From the NCBI RefSeq assembly GCF_003182195.1, contig NZ_QGTM01000006.1:92775-156774 (forward strand): a DNA stretch of 64,000 nucleotides. The letters are read 5' to 3'. This document shows, one piece after another, positions 46,969 through 54,429 of the stretch; position 1 is the first letter of the stretch, and every line of letters starts with the position of its first letter. The notes under the pieces are model-generated. The model saw only the letters and a program-made list of their open reading frames with translations. It was not told the DNA's origin and did no database searches. Source of the DNA: Halomonas sp. A11-A. Lineage in GTDB: Bacteria; Pseudomonadota; Gammaproteobacteria; Pseudomonadales; Halomonadaceae. A program made the translations under genes and the position numbers.

Positions 46969-47655
46969 ATGAGCAAATATCACGCCAGTCGCGCCATTCT
47001 GGTGCTGGAGTCGCCTTGGGAGCTGGATGACAAGGATGCCAATCGCAGCAGCGTAATCCCCTTCATCGAGGGCGTTGCGAAGCTCACCGGTGACACCGAG
47101 GTGCACTACGCTAACTTCTACGACGAGCGCAGCTTTCAAATTGCCCTTGACTGCCTCTGCAAGGGCGAGCTGGAAAGCCGGATTGTCTATATTGCAGCCC
47201 ATGGCCACCAGAAGCGCGTGGCAGGTGTGGACATCCTCAAGCTGCTCAGTCGTGTGGCGGACAAGTCCCGGCGCTACCATATCGATGGCGTGCTGCTGGG
47301 CAGCTGCTTTGTCGGTGAGCACACCACCACTATGGAAGTGTGCCTGGAGGAGTCGCGGCTGCGCTGGTGCATTGGCTACTCTGCGGCGACCTACTGGCTG
47401 GATGCTTCCCTGATCGACTGCGCGATTCTCGCCGCCATGTCGCGGCTGGAGCACGATGACTTCCTCGAACGCGACGTTCCCATTGAAACCCTGGCCGAGG
47501 CGCTGCAGCTTTTCGACCCGCAGGCGCTTATCGGTGAAGATTATGGCGGCGCCGCGGTGGCGCTTAAGGATGCCATGAGCTTCGTTCTTCAGCTCAGGGG
47601 AAGAGGGCAGCGGGCGCGTAATGTCACGGGGCAGGTGTGGGAGGCGCGTGGGTAA
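46969..47655 (+). CDS. caspase/CHAT-like protein of unknown function
   Basis: 228 residues, no signal peptide or TM. Two motifs in the right order and spacing suggest a caspase-like (clan CD) cysteine peptidase: IVYIAAHGH (His78) at the end of one predicted strand and GVLLGSCFVG (Cys113) at the end of the next. The N-terminal RAILVLESPWELDDKDANRS supplies the first strand. Small stand-alone proteins with this layout exist in bacteria, but I cannot assign a studied family. It overlaps the next gene by eight bases. A sigma28-like box is upstream. Substrate and role are unknown. TTAA/CC-rich upstream sequence (46836-46968) holds no gene. Confidence 0.6.
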   Translation: MSKYHASRAILVLESPWELDDKDANRSSVIPFIEGVAKLTGDTEVHYANFYDERSFQIALDCLCKGELESRIVYIAAHGHQKRVAGVDILKLLSRVADKSRRYHIDGVLLGSCFVGEHTTTMEVCLEESRLRWCIGYSAATYWLDASLIDCAILAAMSRLEHDDFLERDVPIETLAEALQLFDPQALIGEDYGGAAVALKDAMSFVLQLRGRGQRARNVTGQVWEARG

Positions 47656-48202
47656 GGTGCTACAGCTCGATATTGCGCTCGAGAGGCTCAAGGCGCACTG
47701 CTATGCCGCCGCAGAGGCGAGGCGCCGCGACTGCATGTTCGAGATGGTGGGCCCCGGTGAGAGCCGCGACGACCTCGACGCCATCGGCCAGGAAGCCCGG
47801 TGCCTGCTCGCTGAGTCCGGCGCCTCCGATGCCATGGGGGTGGCCGCCGAGGCGCTGCTGCTGATGGAGGAGGTGGAGCGCCTGCCGCCCGAGGCGCTGG
47901 AGGCGGCGCTGGGGACCGAGGTGGCCGGCTGGGTAGCCGCTGCCCAGCTGCCAGAAGAGCACGACCCGTTCACTTGGATGCAGGATGATGAGGCGCTGCC
48001 TTGCCTCGCTCAGATGCCGGCCGGTGCCCATACCCTGCGCGCCGCGCTGCTGCTTGCCCAGTGGCGGCGACTGCCGGACTCGCCCCATCACGCCGAAGTG
48101 TGGTGGCGAGAGGCCGAGCATCTGAGCGGCGCCGATCCGGCGCTTCTGGCGCATCTGCGCAGCGGGCTGCTGGAAACCCTGGGAGTTTCGAGGGATGCGT
48201 AA
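47648..48202 (+). CDS. unrecognised acidic helical protein, partner of the caspase-like gene
   Basis: 184 residues from GTG 47648, behind GGGAGG and overlapping the caspase-like stop by eight bases, so translation is probably coupled. It is Ala/Glu/Leu-rich and mostly helical (VLQLDIALERLKAHCYAAAE, GVAAEALLLMEEVERLPPEA, HTLRAALLLAQWRRLPDSPH), with a Trp-rich central stretch. There are no TM helices, signal peptide or known motif. The overlap suggests it acts with its neighbour as substrate, inhibitor or adaptor, which is inference. Confidence 0.6.
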   Translation: MGKVLQLDIALERLKAHCYAAAEARRRDCMFEMVGPGESRDDLDAIGQEARCLLAESGASDAMGVAAEALLLMEEVERLPPEALEAALGTEVAGWVAAAQLPEEHDPFTWMQDDEALPCLAQMPAGAHTLRAALLLAQWRRLPDSPHHAEVWWREAEHLSGADPALLAHLRSGLLETLGVSRDA

Positions 48203-48226
48203 ATCTGCGGTTTGCGAAGTACCTTT

Positions 48227-48529
48227 TTAAAGTGGTATTCCGCTTTCCCGCGCTACCCGGTGGATCGGCAGCTGGCAGCCCCCGGGCCGCTTGATCACCA
48301 GGTCGATCTTCTGGTCGCCCAGGCGCTGATGCAGTTCCACCAGCGCATCAAGTTTGGCCTCGACAATCTCGTCGGCGCTCTGAAGCGGTGTCTCCACCAT
48401 CAAATCGATATCGCCGCCCCGAGCGTTGTCGTCGGCCCGCGAGCCAAACAGCCATACAGCGGCACTTTCACCGAAGTGGCGCTTCAGTACGTCAACGATG
48501 ATGTGGTGCTCCTGCTCGCTGATCCGCAT
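48227..48529 (-). CDS. orphan MNT-type nucleotidyltransferase
   Basis: 100 residues with the minimal nucleotidyltransferase signature [20 protein letters not shown] (GSx(9-10)GxDxD) and the family's C-terminal [10 protein letters not shown]...[10 protein letters not shown]. MntA-type proteins are antitoxins that AMPylate a HEPN RNase toxin encoded next to them. Here no HEPN gene lies on either side (neighbours are the acidic protein, plus strand, and a chemoreceptor), so it is an orphan or relic. GGGAGG precedes the ATG. Confidence 0.8.
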   Translation of the reverse strand: MRISEQEHHIIVDVLKRHFGESAAVWLFGSRADDNARGGDIDLMVETPLQSADEIVEAKLDALVELHQRLGDQKIDLVIKRPGGCQLPIHRVARESGIPL

Positions 48530-48683
48530 TCGTCTTGCCTCCCAAGATGCATGGCAAGTCTAGCACAGGCCCCAGTGCCTCCACCCGCCGGCCGGGCGGC
48601 GCGACCCTGTAGGCTTGTAGGCAGAGGCGCAACAAACTGCGCGAGACGGCTGCACTGGTGGGGTAGGGCAGCTAAAAAGCCCC

Positions 48684-48710
48684 TCAAGTCTTCCTTCCAG
48701 TGGACGATAT
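48684..48710 (+). promoter_or_regulatory. sigma28-type promoter of the dCACHE chemoreceptor
   Basis: TCAA, 15 bases (GTCTTCCTTCCAGTG), GACGATAT, 65 bases before the ATG. Three mismatches to consensus with exact spacing. Confidence 0.5.
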
Positions 48711-48775
48711 CTCTCCAGCAGCCCCCGGCGTGGCACCCGCGCCTGGGGCTTACCTCCTTATCCGAGAGAGCGACA

Positions 48776-50614
48776 ATGCCCACTTCCCTGCGACACCGCT
48801 TGCTGATCGCCACCCTGGTGGTGGTGGTCTTGGCGCTGGCGATCAATACCGCCGCCAGCTACTTCACCGTCAAGTCTCACAACGACGACCAGGTGGCCAG
48901 CAACCTGGCGGCCGTGGCCCAGGGCAACGGCCAGGCCATCGCCGAATGGGTCCAGTCTCGCGCCGCGACGCTCGAGGCCCTGCCCGACACGGCTCTTGAG
49001 TCCGACCCCCTGCCGGCGCTGCAGCTGCTACAACGGGCCGGCGACTTCCAGGCCACCTATCTGGCCGACCCGCAGAGCGGCGAGACCCACTTCCACGACG
49101 GCTGGCAGCCTCCCGCCGACTTCGACCCCCGCCAGCGCCCCTGGTACCGGCAGGCGGTGGAGGCCGGAGCGGCCATCGTCACCGCCCCCTATGTGGACGC
49201 CGTGACCGGCGGGCTGGTCGTTACCATGGCCGTCCCCTTGCTGAGCGATGGTCGCCTGCAGGCCGTGGCCGGCGGCGATGTCGGCATCGACAGCGTGGTC
49301 GAGATTGTGCGCGGTATCGCGCCCACGCCCAACAGCCTGGCCTTCCTGGTGGCCGCCGACGGCACGCTTGTGGCCCATCCCGACCCCGACCTCAGCCTTG
49401 AGCCGGTCAGCCGGCTCAACGAAGCCCTGAGCGGCGAGACCCTGGCGGCCCTTGGTGCCGCAAGCGACCCTCTGATGGTGAATCTGGCCGGCCGCGAGCG
49501 ACGCCTGCTGAGCCAGCCCATTGCCGGCACCGACTGGCAGCTGGTGGTCGCTCTGGATGGCCACGACGCCACCGCCGGCCTGCGCGGCGTGCTGGCGTCG
49601 TCGCTGACCACCCTGCTGCTGGTGGCGCTGGCCACCGCCGTGCTGCTCGGTGCCCTGCTCAGGGTGATCTTCCGCCGATTGCTGGGCGTTCGTGATGCCA
49701 TGGCGGAGATCGCCAGCGGCGAGGCCGACCTGACCCAGCGCCTGCCCGCGCAGGGGCGCGACGAGGTGGCCCAGATCGCCGGTGCCTTCAACCAGTTCGT
49801 GGAGCGCATGCAGGCGGTGATGCTGACCATTCGTGACGCCAGCCAGGAGGTAAGGGTGGCCGCGGGGGAGATCACCACCGGCGGCCAGGACCTCTCACGG
49901 CGCACCGAGAGCGCCGCCTCCAGCCTGCAGCAATCCTCCGCGTCCATCGAGGAGATCACCAGCACCGTGGCCCAGACCGCCGACGCCGCCCGGGAGGCGA
50001 GCCGGCTCTCCCAGGCGGCGGCCGAACAGGCCAGCCAGGGCGGCGAGGTGGTCAGCCAGGTGGTGGCCACCATGGACGAGATCAGCGCCTCCTCGGCGCG
50101 CATTGGCGAGATCGTCAAGCTGATGGATGACCTCGCCTTCCAGACTAACCTGCTGGCGCTCAACGCCTCGGTGGAGGCGGCCCGGGCCGGTGAACAGGGT
50201 CGCGGCTTCGCGGTAGTCGCCGGCGAGGTGCGCAAGCTCGCCACCCGCTCCGCCGACGCCTCCCGGGAGATCCGCGGCCTGATCGAGGCCTCTGGCGCCC
50301 GGGTCGCCGACGGCACCGCCCTGGTGAATCGGGCCGGCGCGAGCATGGGCGAGCTGGTCGAGAGCGTGCAGCGCGTGGCCAGCGTGCTGGGCGAGATCAA
50401 CGTGGCCGTGGGCGAGCAGCGCGACGGCATCGGCCAGGTCAACGTCGCCGTGGCCGAGCTCGACCGCGCCACCCAGCAGAACGCCGCCCTGGTGGAAGAG
50501 TCCACCACCGCCGCCGAGCACCTCAAGGAACAGGCCGACCGCCTAGCCGAGACGGTGGGCGGCTTCAGGCTGGGAGGCCAGGTGGCCGCACCACCGCAGG
50601 CGCCACGTGACTAA
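48776..50614 (+). CDS. methyl-accepting chemotaxis protein with dCACHE sensor
   Basis: 612 residues from ATG 48776; the frame is open further upstream without family content. TM1 is at ~9-30. A double CACHE domain (~35-270) holds [40 protein letters not shown] and [16 protein letters not shown], the motifs found in receptors for amino acids and other small organics. TM2 ~280-300, HAMP, then a signalling domain with [20 protein letters not shown] and [20 protein letters not shown]. No C-terminal pentapeptide. It is the intact counterpart to the disrupted receptor 2 kb upstream. Confidence 0.93.
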   Translation: MPTSLRHRLLIATLVVVVLALAINTAASYFTVKSHNDDQVASNLAAVAQGNGQAIAEWVQSRAATLEALPDTALESDPLPALQLLQRAGDFQATYLADPQSGETHFHDGWQPPADFDPRQRPWYRQAVEAGAAIVTAPYVDAVTGGLVVTMAVPLLSDGRLQAVAGGDVGIDSVVEIVRGIAPTPNSLAFLVAADGTLVAHPDPDLSLEPVSRLNEALSGETLAALGAASDPLMVNLAGRERRLLSQPIAGTDWQLVVALDGHDATAGLRGVLASSLTTLLLVALATAVLLGALLRVIFRRLLGVRDAMAEIASGEADLTQRLPAQGRDEVAQIAGAFNQFVERMQAVMLTIRDASQEVRVAAGEITTGGQDLSRRTESAASSLQQSSASIEEITSTVAQTADAAREASRLSQAAAEQASQGGEVVSQVVATMDEISASSARIGEIVKLMDDLAFQTNLLALNASVEAARAGEQGRGFAVVAGEVRKLATRSADASREIRGLIEASGARVADGTALVNRAGASMGELVESVQRVASVLGEINVAVGEQRDGIGQVNVAVAELDRATQQNAALVEESTTAAEHLKEQADRLAETVGGFRLGGQVAAPPQAPRD

Positions 50615-50782
50615 CTGCTACCCTAGAGCAGCGCCGATGGCCGCTAGCTGGCCGGCAGGGGGCCAACAAGAGCGCCTCCTGGGCTATGATGGCCGGCAAA
50701 GGCTGGCAGCGACGCCGTTTTCCGTTGGGGGATGGGCGAAGAATCGTTTCTGCCGGCGTCCTATCCAGGCACGGGAGGGGAT

Positions 50783-52357
50783 ATGTCGCAAGTCACCCGC
50801 CAGAAACTGCCCATCGGTATTCAAGCCTTCGACAAGCTGCGCGAGGGTGGCTACTACTACGTCGACAAGACGCCAATGCTCCATCGGCTGGTGGAAGAGG
50901 GCGGCTACTACTTCCTCTCCCGGCCGCGGCGCTTCGGCAAGAGCCTGCTGCTCGACACCCTGCGCTGCCTGTTCGAAGGGCGCGAGGCCTTGTTTCAGGG
51001 GCTCGATATCCACGACAAGTGGGACTGGCAGGTGCAGCATCCGGTGATTCGCATCAGCTTTGCGGATGGCGTGATGCGTCGCCGCGACGAGCTGGACGCC
51101 CACATTCGTTATCAGCTGCTGCAGCACCGCGAGCGGCTGGGCATCGAAACGGCGCCGCCTGAGCTGATCGCCAACGATTTCTCCCAGCTGATCCGGCTGG
51201 CCCACGAGCGTCACGGTCAGCGGGTGGTGGTGCTGATCGATGAGTACGACAAGCCGATCCTCGACAACCTTCTCGAACCTGAAGCCGCCCGGGAGCTGCG
51301 TGACGGGCTCAAGAACCTCTACAGCGTGCTCAAGGATGCCGACCTGCACCTGGCCTTCGTGCTGCTCACCGGGGTCTCCAAGTTCAGCAAGGTGAGCCTC
51401 TTCTCCGGGCTCAACAACCTCAACGACATCACCCTCGATGCCCCCTTTGCCACGATCTGCGGCTACACCGACGAGGATATCGACACGGTATTCGCCCCGG
51501 AGCTCCCGGGGCTGGAGCGTGAGGCGATCCGCCACTGGTACAACGGCTACCGCTGGGGCGGGGAGGAGGTGACATCGGTCTACAACCCCTTCGACGTGCT
51601 GCTGCTGTTCCAGAAGCGCCAGTTCGGCGCCTACTGGTTCGAGAGCGCCACGCCGACCTTTCTGGTCGAGCTGCTCAAGGCCCGCGGCGTGTTTACCCCG
51701 GCGCTCACGGCCTGGCACAGCCGGCCCGCGCTGCTGGGCCGCTTCGATGTCGACGATATTGCCACCGAGGCGCTGCTCTTCCAGACCGGCTATCTGACGC
51801 TGCACGGCGTGCGCGAAGACATTCCCCACCGCCCCATTTACCGCCTGGGCTTTCCCAACCAGGAGGTGGAAAGCAGCCTCAACGAGGCGCTGCTGCCTGT
51901 GCTGGGTCTGGGCAACGATGCCCTGGACGAGCTGATGTTACGGCTGCCGGCCCTGCTCAAGGCCGCCGACATGCCGGGCCTGGAGACCTATTTCAAGGCC
52001 CTCTACGCCGGCCTGCCCCATGACTGGTACCGCAACAACCCTATCGCGAAATACGAAGGGCACTACGCCAGCGTCTTCTACAGCCACTTTGCCGCCCTGG
52101 GCGTGAGCGTTACCGTGGAAGACGCCAGCCACCATGGCCGGGTAGATATGACCGTGGATGCCTTCGGCCGCCTCTACCTGTTCGAGTTCAAGGTGGTGGA
52201 GCAGCTGCCCGACGGCAGCGCCCTCGCGCAGCTAAAGGCAAAAGGCTACGCCGACAAGTACCGCGGCCAGGGCAAGCCGATCCATATGATCGGCGTGGAG
52301 TTCTCCCGCGAGCGGCGGCAGATCGTCGCCTTCGAGGTGGAGACGCTGCCTGCCTAA
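50783..52357 (+). CDS. AAA-ATPase / PD-(D/E)XK nuclease-like protein
   Basis: 524 residues from ATG 50783. The N-terminal AAA-like domain has FSRP-type Walker A YFLSRPRRFGKSLLLDTLRC (Lys53), Walker B VVVLIDEYDKPIL and the family block LLTGVSKFSKVSLFSGLNNL. The C-terminal PD-(D/E)XK-like site is GRVDMTVDAFGRLYLFEFKV (Asp...Glu-Phe-Lys). This family occurs in many paralogous copies in bacteria and is strongly associated with horizontal transfer; its substrate is not known. It is flanked by a chemoreceptor and a short IS derivative. Confidence 0.85.
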   Translation: MSQVTRQKLPIGIQAFDKLREGGYYYVDKTPMLHRLVEEGGYYFLSRPRRFGKSLLLDTLRCLFEGREALFQGLDIHDKWDWQVQHPVIRISFADGVMRRRDELDAHIRYQLLQHRERLGIETAPPELIANDFSQLIRLAHERHGQRVVVLIDEYDKPILDNLLEPEAARELRDGLKNLYSVLKDADLHLAFVLLTGVSKFSKVSLFSGLNNLNDITLDAPFATICGYTDEDIDTVFAPELPGLEREAIRHWYNGYRWGGEEVTSVYNPFDVLLLFQKRQFGAYWFESATPTFLVELLKARGVFTPALTAWHSRPALLGRFDVDDIATEALLFQTGYLTLHGVREDIPHRPIYRLGFPNQEVESSLNEALLPVLGLGNDALDELMLRLPALLKAADMPGLETYFKALYAGLPHDWYRNNPIAKYEGHYASVFYSHFAALGVSVTVEDASHHGRVDMTVDAFGRLYLFEFKVVEQLPDGSALAQLKAKGYADKYRGQGKPIHMIGVEFSRERRQIVAFEVETLPA

Positions 52358-52385
52358 CGTTGGGTTCTTCGTAGGCTGGTGTGAA

Positions 52386-52460
52386 TCGGCTCGGGCGGGG
52401 AGGTAAGCGGGCAGTGCGCTCGCCCGTGGCGCGTCAGCGGTTAGAGCGGGGAGCAGTCAC
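52386..52460. mobile_element. 75-bp non-autonomous derivative of the IS200/IS605 element
   Basis: The left part CTCGGGCGGGGAGGTAAGCG G matches the left end of the element at 43496. The right part (AGCGGGGAGCAGTCAC) matches its right end. Both copies follow GTGAA. The interior is only ~30 bases and codes nothing. This fits a PATE/MITE-like mini-element mobilised in trans by TnpA. Confidence 0.85.
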
Positions 52461-52470
52461 AGGAGGGGAC

Positions 52471-52800
52471 TCACCGCGTCCGGAGCGGCAGGTCGCAGCG
52501 CAGTGTCCCGCGCACGAAGCGTTCGGTCTCCACGCGGCCGGCAAGGCCTCGAGCGAAGTCCCGCTGGGTGCCGACCAGCCGGGCGCAGTCGGCCCCCGAG
52601 CGATCGAGCTCGTGCTCGCTACGACAGAGCGAGAGCGTCTGGCCATCGAAGGTGGCGTGGGCCGTCTGGCGGTAGCGGCCGTCGCGGGTGGTGAGCGGCG
52701 CCGGGGCCGTGATGCCGGTGACCACATTGATGCCTGCCGGAGCCAGAGGGCGCCAGTTGCCGCCGGCACGCAGTTCCCCTCCCAAAGGTGGAAGTGGCTC
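52471..52800 (-). pseudogene. remnant of an unrecognised gene
   Basis: The minus frame ends ...FVRGTLRCDLPLRTR and looks protein-like over ~105 residues (GGNWRPLAPAGINVVTGITA, ATFDGQTLSLCRSEHELDRS, GADCARLVGTQRDFARGLAG). Upstream it runs into the repeat region before the Fic gene, with no credible start. A C-terminal fragment is the simplest reading; the family is not recognised. The rest of the 619-base gap is the mini-element (52386-52460) and the repeat cluster. Confidence 0.4.
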
Positions 52801-52837
52801 CCGAACGGAGGTTACGAGCTCGGTCGTCGAAACGTGG

Positions 52838-52949
52838 CTGATAAGTGGCCGGCAACTGAGAATTTGCCCGATAAATGGCCGGCAAGTGGCCAATAAAGGC
52901 CTCAAAGCGCTATGCTGGCCGATAAGTGGCCGATAAGTGGCCGATAAGA
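52838..52949 (+). promoter_or_regulatory. repeat cluster (GATAAGTGGCC) upstream of the Fic gene
   Basis: About six copies of ATAAGTGGCC or close variants: CTGATAAGTGGCCGG, CCGATAAATGGCCGG, AAGTGGCCAATAAAGGCC, and three consecutive (GG)CCGATAAGTGGCC units at ~52917-52948. The last ends 28 bases before the Fic ATG. Spacing and position suggest operator sites, possibly for the winged-helix part of the Fic protein itself. Confidence 0.55.
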
Positions 52950-52976
52950 ACACCGATCCGCCCCTGGAGCTGTTGT

Positions 52977-54362
52977 ATGACAGAGCATGAATCCATCCGC
53001 CGGGCTGTTCTCGACTACCTCTCGGCACGAGGTGAGTGGCTTTCCTTGAGTGAGATTCTCGTTGCCCAGGGGAGCGACCTTGCGCCTCGTACCCTACGGC
53101 GCTGGCTCAAGGCGTGGGTCGAGCAGGGGGTGTTGGTGAGCCGTGGAGGCCAGCGTAACCGCCAGTACCGAGTGATATCCGACGGGGCCAGGGAGGTGGG
53201 GGGCAGTAGTAGCGCTGTGGCGCTCCCGGTGCCAGCCGAGCCCTTGAGCGAACGGGCGCGGGCCGCGCTGCGGCGCCTCGATGTGCCGATTTTCCAGCGC
53301 CCGGCCAGCACCTATCGGGATGAGTGGGTCGAGGCCTACGTTCCCAACCAGAGTTTCTATCTGAGCGAATCGCAGCGCGAAACGCTCTCTTCCAGCGGTA
53401 GCCGTTTTGCAGGTGTCATGCCAGCCGGTACCTTCGCCAGGCGCATTTACAATCGACTGCTGGTAGACCTCTCCTACAACTCCTCAAGGTTGGAGGGTAA
53501 TACCTACTCCCTGGCGGAAACCGAGCGGCTGTTGCTGGAGGGCGTTGCCGCCGATGACAAGCTCGATGCCGAGCAGGCGATGATTCTCAATCACCGCGAT
53601 GCGATCCAGTTCCTCGTCGAAGGGATCAACCGACTGGAGATTTCTGTCAGCAACATCCAGTCGCTTCACTACCTGCTGGCTGATGGTCTGGTCGCGCCGG
53701 GCATGGCCGGCGAGCTGCGTGATGAAGGGGTGAGAATCGGTGGGTCGCGCTACCTGCCTCTGGAGCGCCGCCATCAACTGCTGCCGCGCCTGGAGCGGCT
53801 GGTCGAGAAAGCACGAGCCATTCGTGACCCCTATGAGCAGAGCTTTTTCCTGCTGGTGCACTTGGCCTACCTTCAGCCCTTCGTGGACGTGAACAAGCGC
53901 ACGGCGCGCCTGGCCGCCAACCTGCCACTGGTGCGCCACAATCTAGTGCCGCTCTCCTTTCACGATGTCGAGCCCGGCGACTACCACGCGGCCATTCTGG
54001 TGGCCTACGAGTTCAACGACGTCTCGCCTCTGGCAGAGCTCTATGTCTGGACCTACCTGTGCTCCTGCCGCGACTATGACGTAGCGGCCGAAGCCGTCGG
54101 CTTCGATCCGCTGCGGGTGAAATACCGCAAGCTCCGCCGCCAGATCATCGCCGAGATCGTGGCCGAACTGCTCACGGGGCCAGACATGGAGGCACGGATT
54201 CAGGCGCGCTGTCTCACCGTTCCCGAGCAGGATCGTGAACACTTCCTGCGCCACCTTCACGAGGATCTGCGCGTCCTGGCGCCCCATCGCATTGCCGGCA
54301 TGGGCCTCTCCCAGCGGCAGCTTGACGCCTGGCTCGCCAGGTCGCGAGACCACCAACCCTAA
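52977..54362 (+). CDS. Fic-domain protein with N-terminal winged helix; catalytic His replaced
   Basis: 461 residues. A winged helix at ~5-70 (VLDYLSARGEWLSLSEILVA, APRTLRRWLKAWVEQGVLV) is followed by a Fic core (~150-400). The inhibitory motif S-S-R-L-E-G lies at ~169-174 (NSSRLEGNTYSLAETE). The Fic loop reads LAYLQPFVDVNKRTARLAAN, so the position of the canonical His (HPFxxGNGR) is Gln300, while Asp304, Asn306 and Arg308 are kept. A 'QPF-DVNKR' subgroup exists among Fic proteins; whether it AMPylates is uncertain. Repeats upstream may be its own operators. ATG 52977 has GGAG upstream; the frame extends to GTG 52926. Its stop codon overlaps the fliD promoter. Confidence 0.85.
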   Translation: MTEHESIRRAVLDYLSARGEWLSLSEILVAQGSDLAPRTLRRWLKAWVEQGVLVSRGGQRNRQYRVISDGAREVGGSSSAVALPVPAEPLSERARAALRRLDVPIFQRPASTYRDEWVEAYVPNQSFYLSESQRETLSSSGSRFAGVMPAGTFARRIYNRLLVDLSYNSSRLEGNTYSLAETERLLLEGVAADDKLDAEQAMILNHRDAIQFLVEGINRLEISVSNIQSLHYLLADGLVAPGMAGELRDEGVRIGGSRYLPLERRHQLLPRLERLVEKARAIRDPYEQSFFLLVHLAYLQPFVDVNKRTARLAANLPLVRHNLVPLSFHDVEPGDYHAAILVAYEFNDVSPLAELYVWTYLCSCRDYDVAAEAVGFDPLRVKYRKLRRQIIAEIVAELLTGPDMEARIQARCLTVPEQDREHFLRHLHEDLRVLAPHRIAGMGLSQRQLDAWLARSRDHQP

Positions 54363-54386
54363 AGTTCTCGCTTCCCCCGCCGATCC
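54360..54386 (+). promoter_or_regulatory. sigma28-type promoter of fliD copy 1
   Basis: TAAA, 15 bases (GTTCTCGCTTCCCCC), GCCGATCC, 43 bases before the ATG. The TAA of the -35 box is the stop codon of the Fic gene. Confidence 0.75.
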
Positions 54387-54429
54387 CCTTCCCCAGGAGG
54401 CAAATTCACCGGCAATAAGGCAGTGTGTT

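Noticed and set aside
48484..48846. Minus-strand frame upstream of the MNT gene as a possible HEPN toxin
   Set aside because: Translation has no HEPN Rx4-6H motif and overlaps the chemoreceptor start; reads as a shadow.
52381..52896. Plus-strand frame over the mini-element and repeat cluster, with DKWPA repeats
   Set aside because: The repeats are the translated GATAAGTGGCC units; the start lies inside the mini-element and there is no protein-like content.
52838..52949. Repeat cluster considered as a CRISPR array
   Set aside because: Units are ~10-14 bp and mostly abutting, without spacers of constant length or cas genes.
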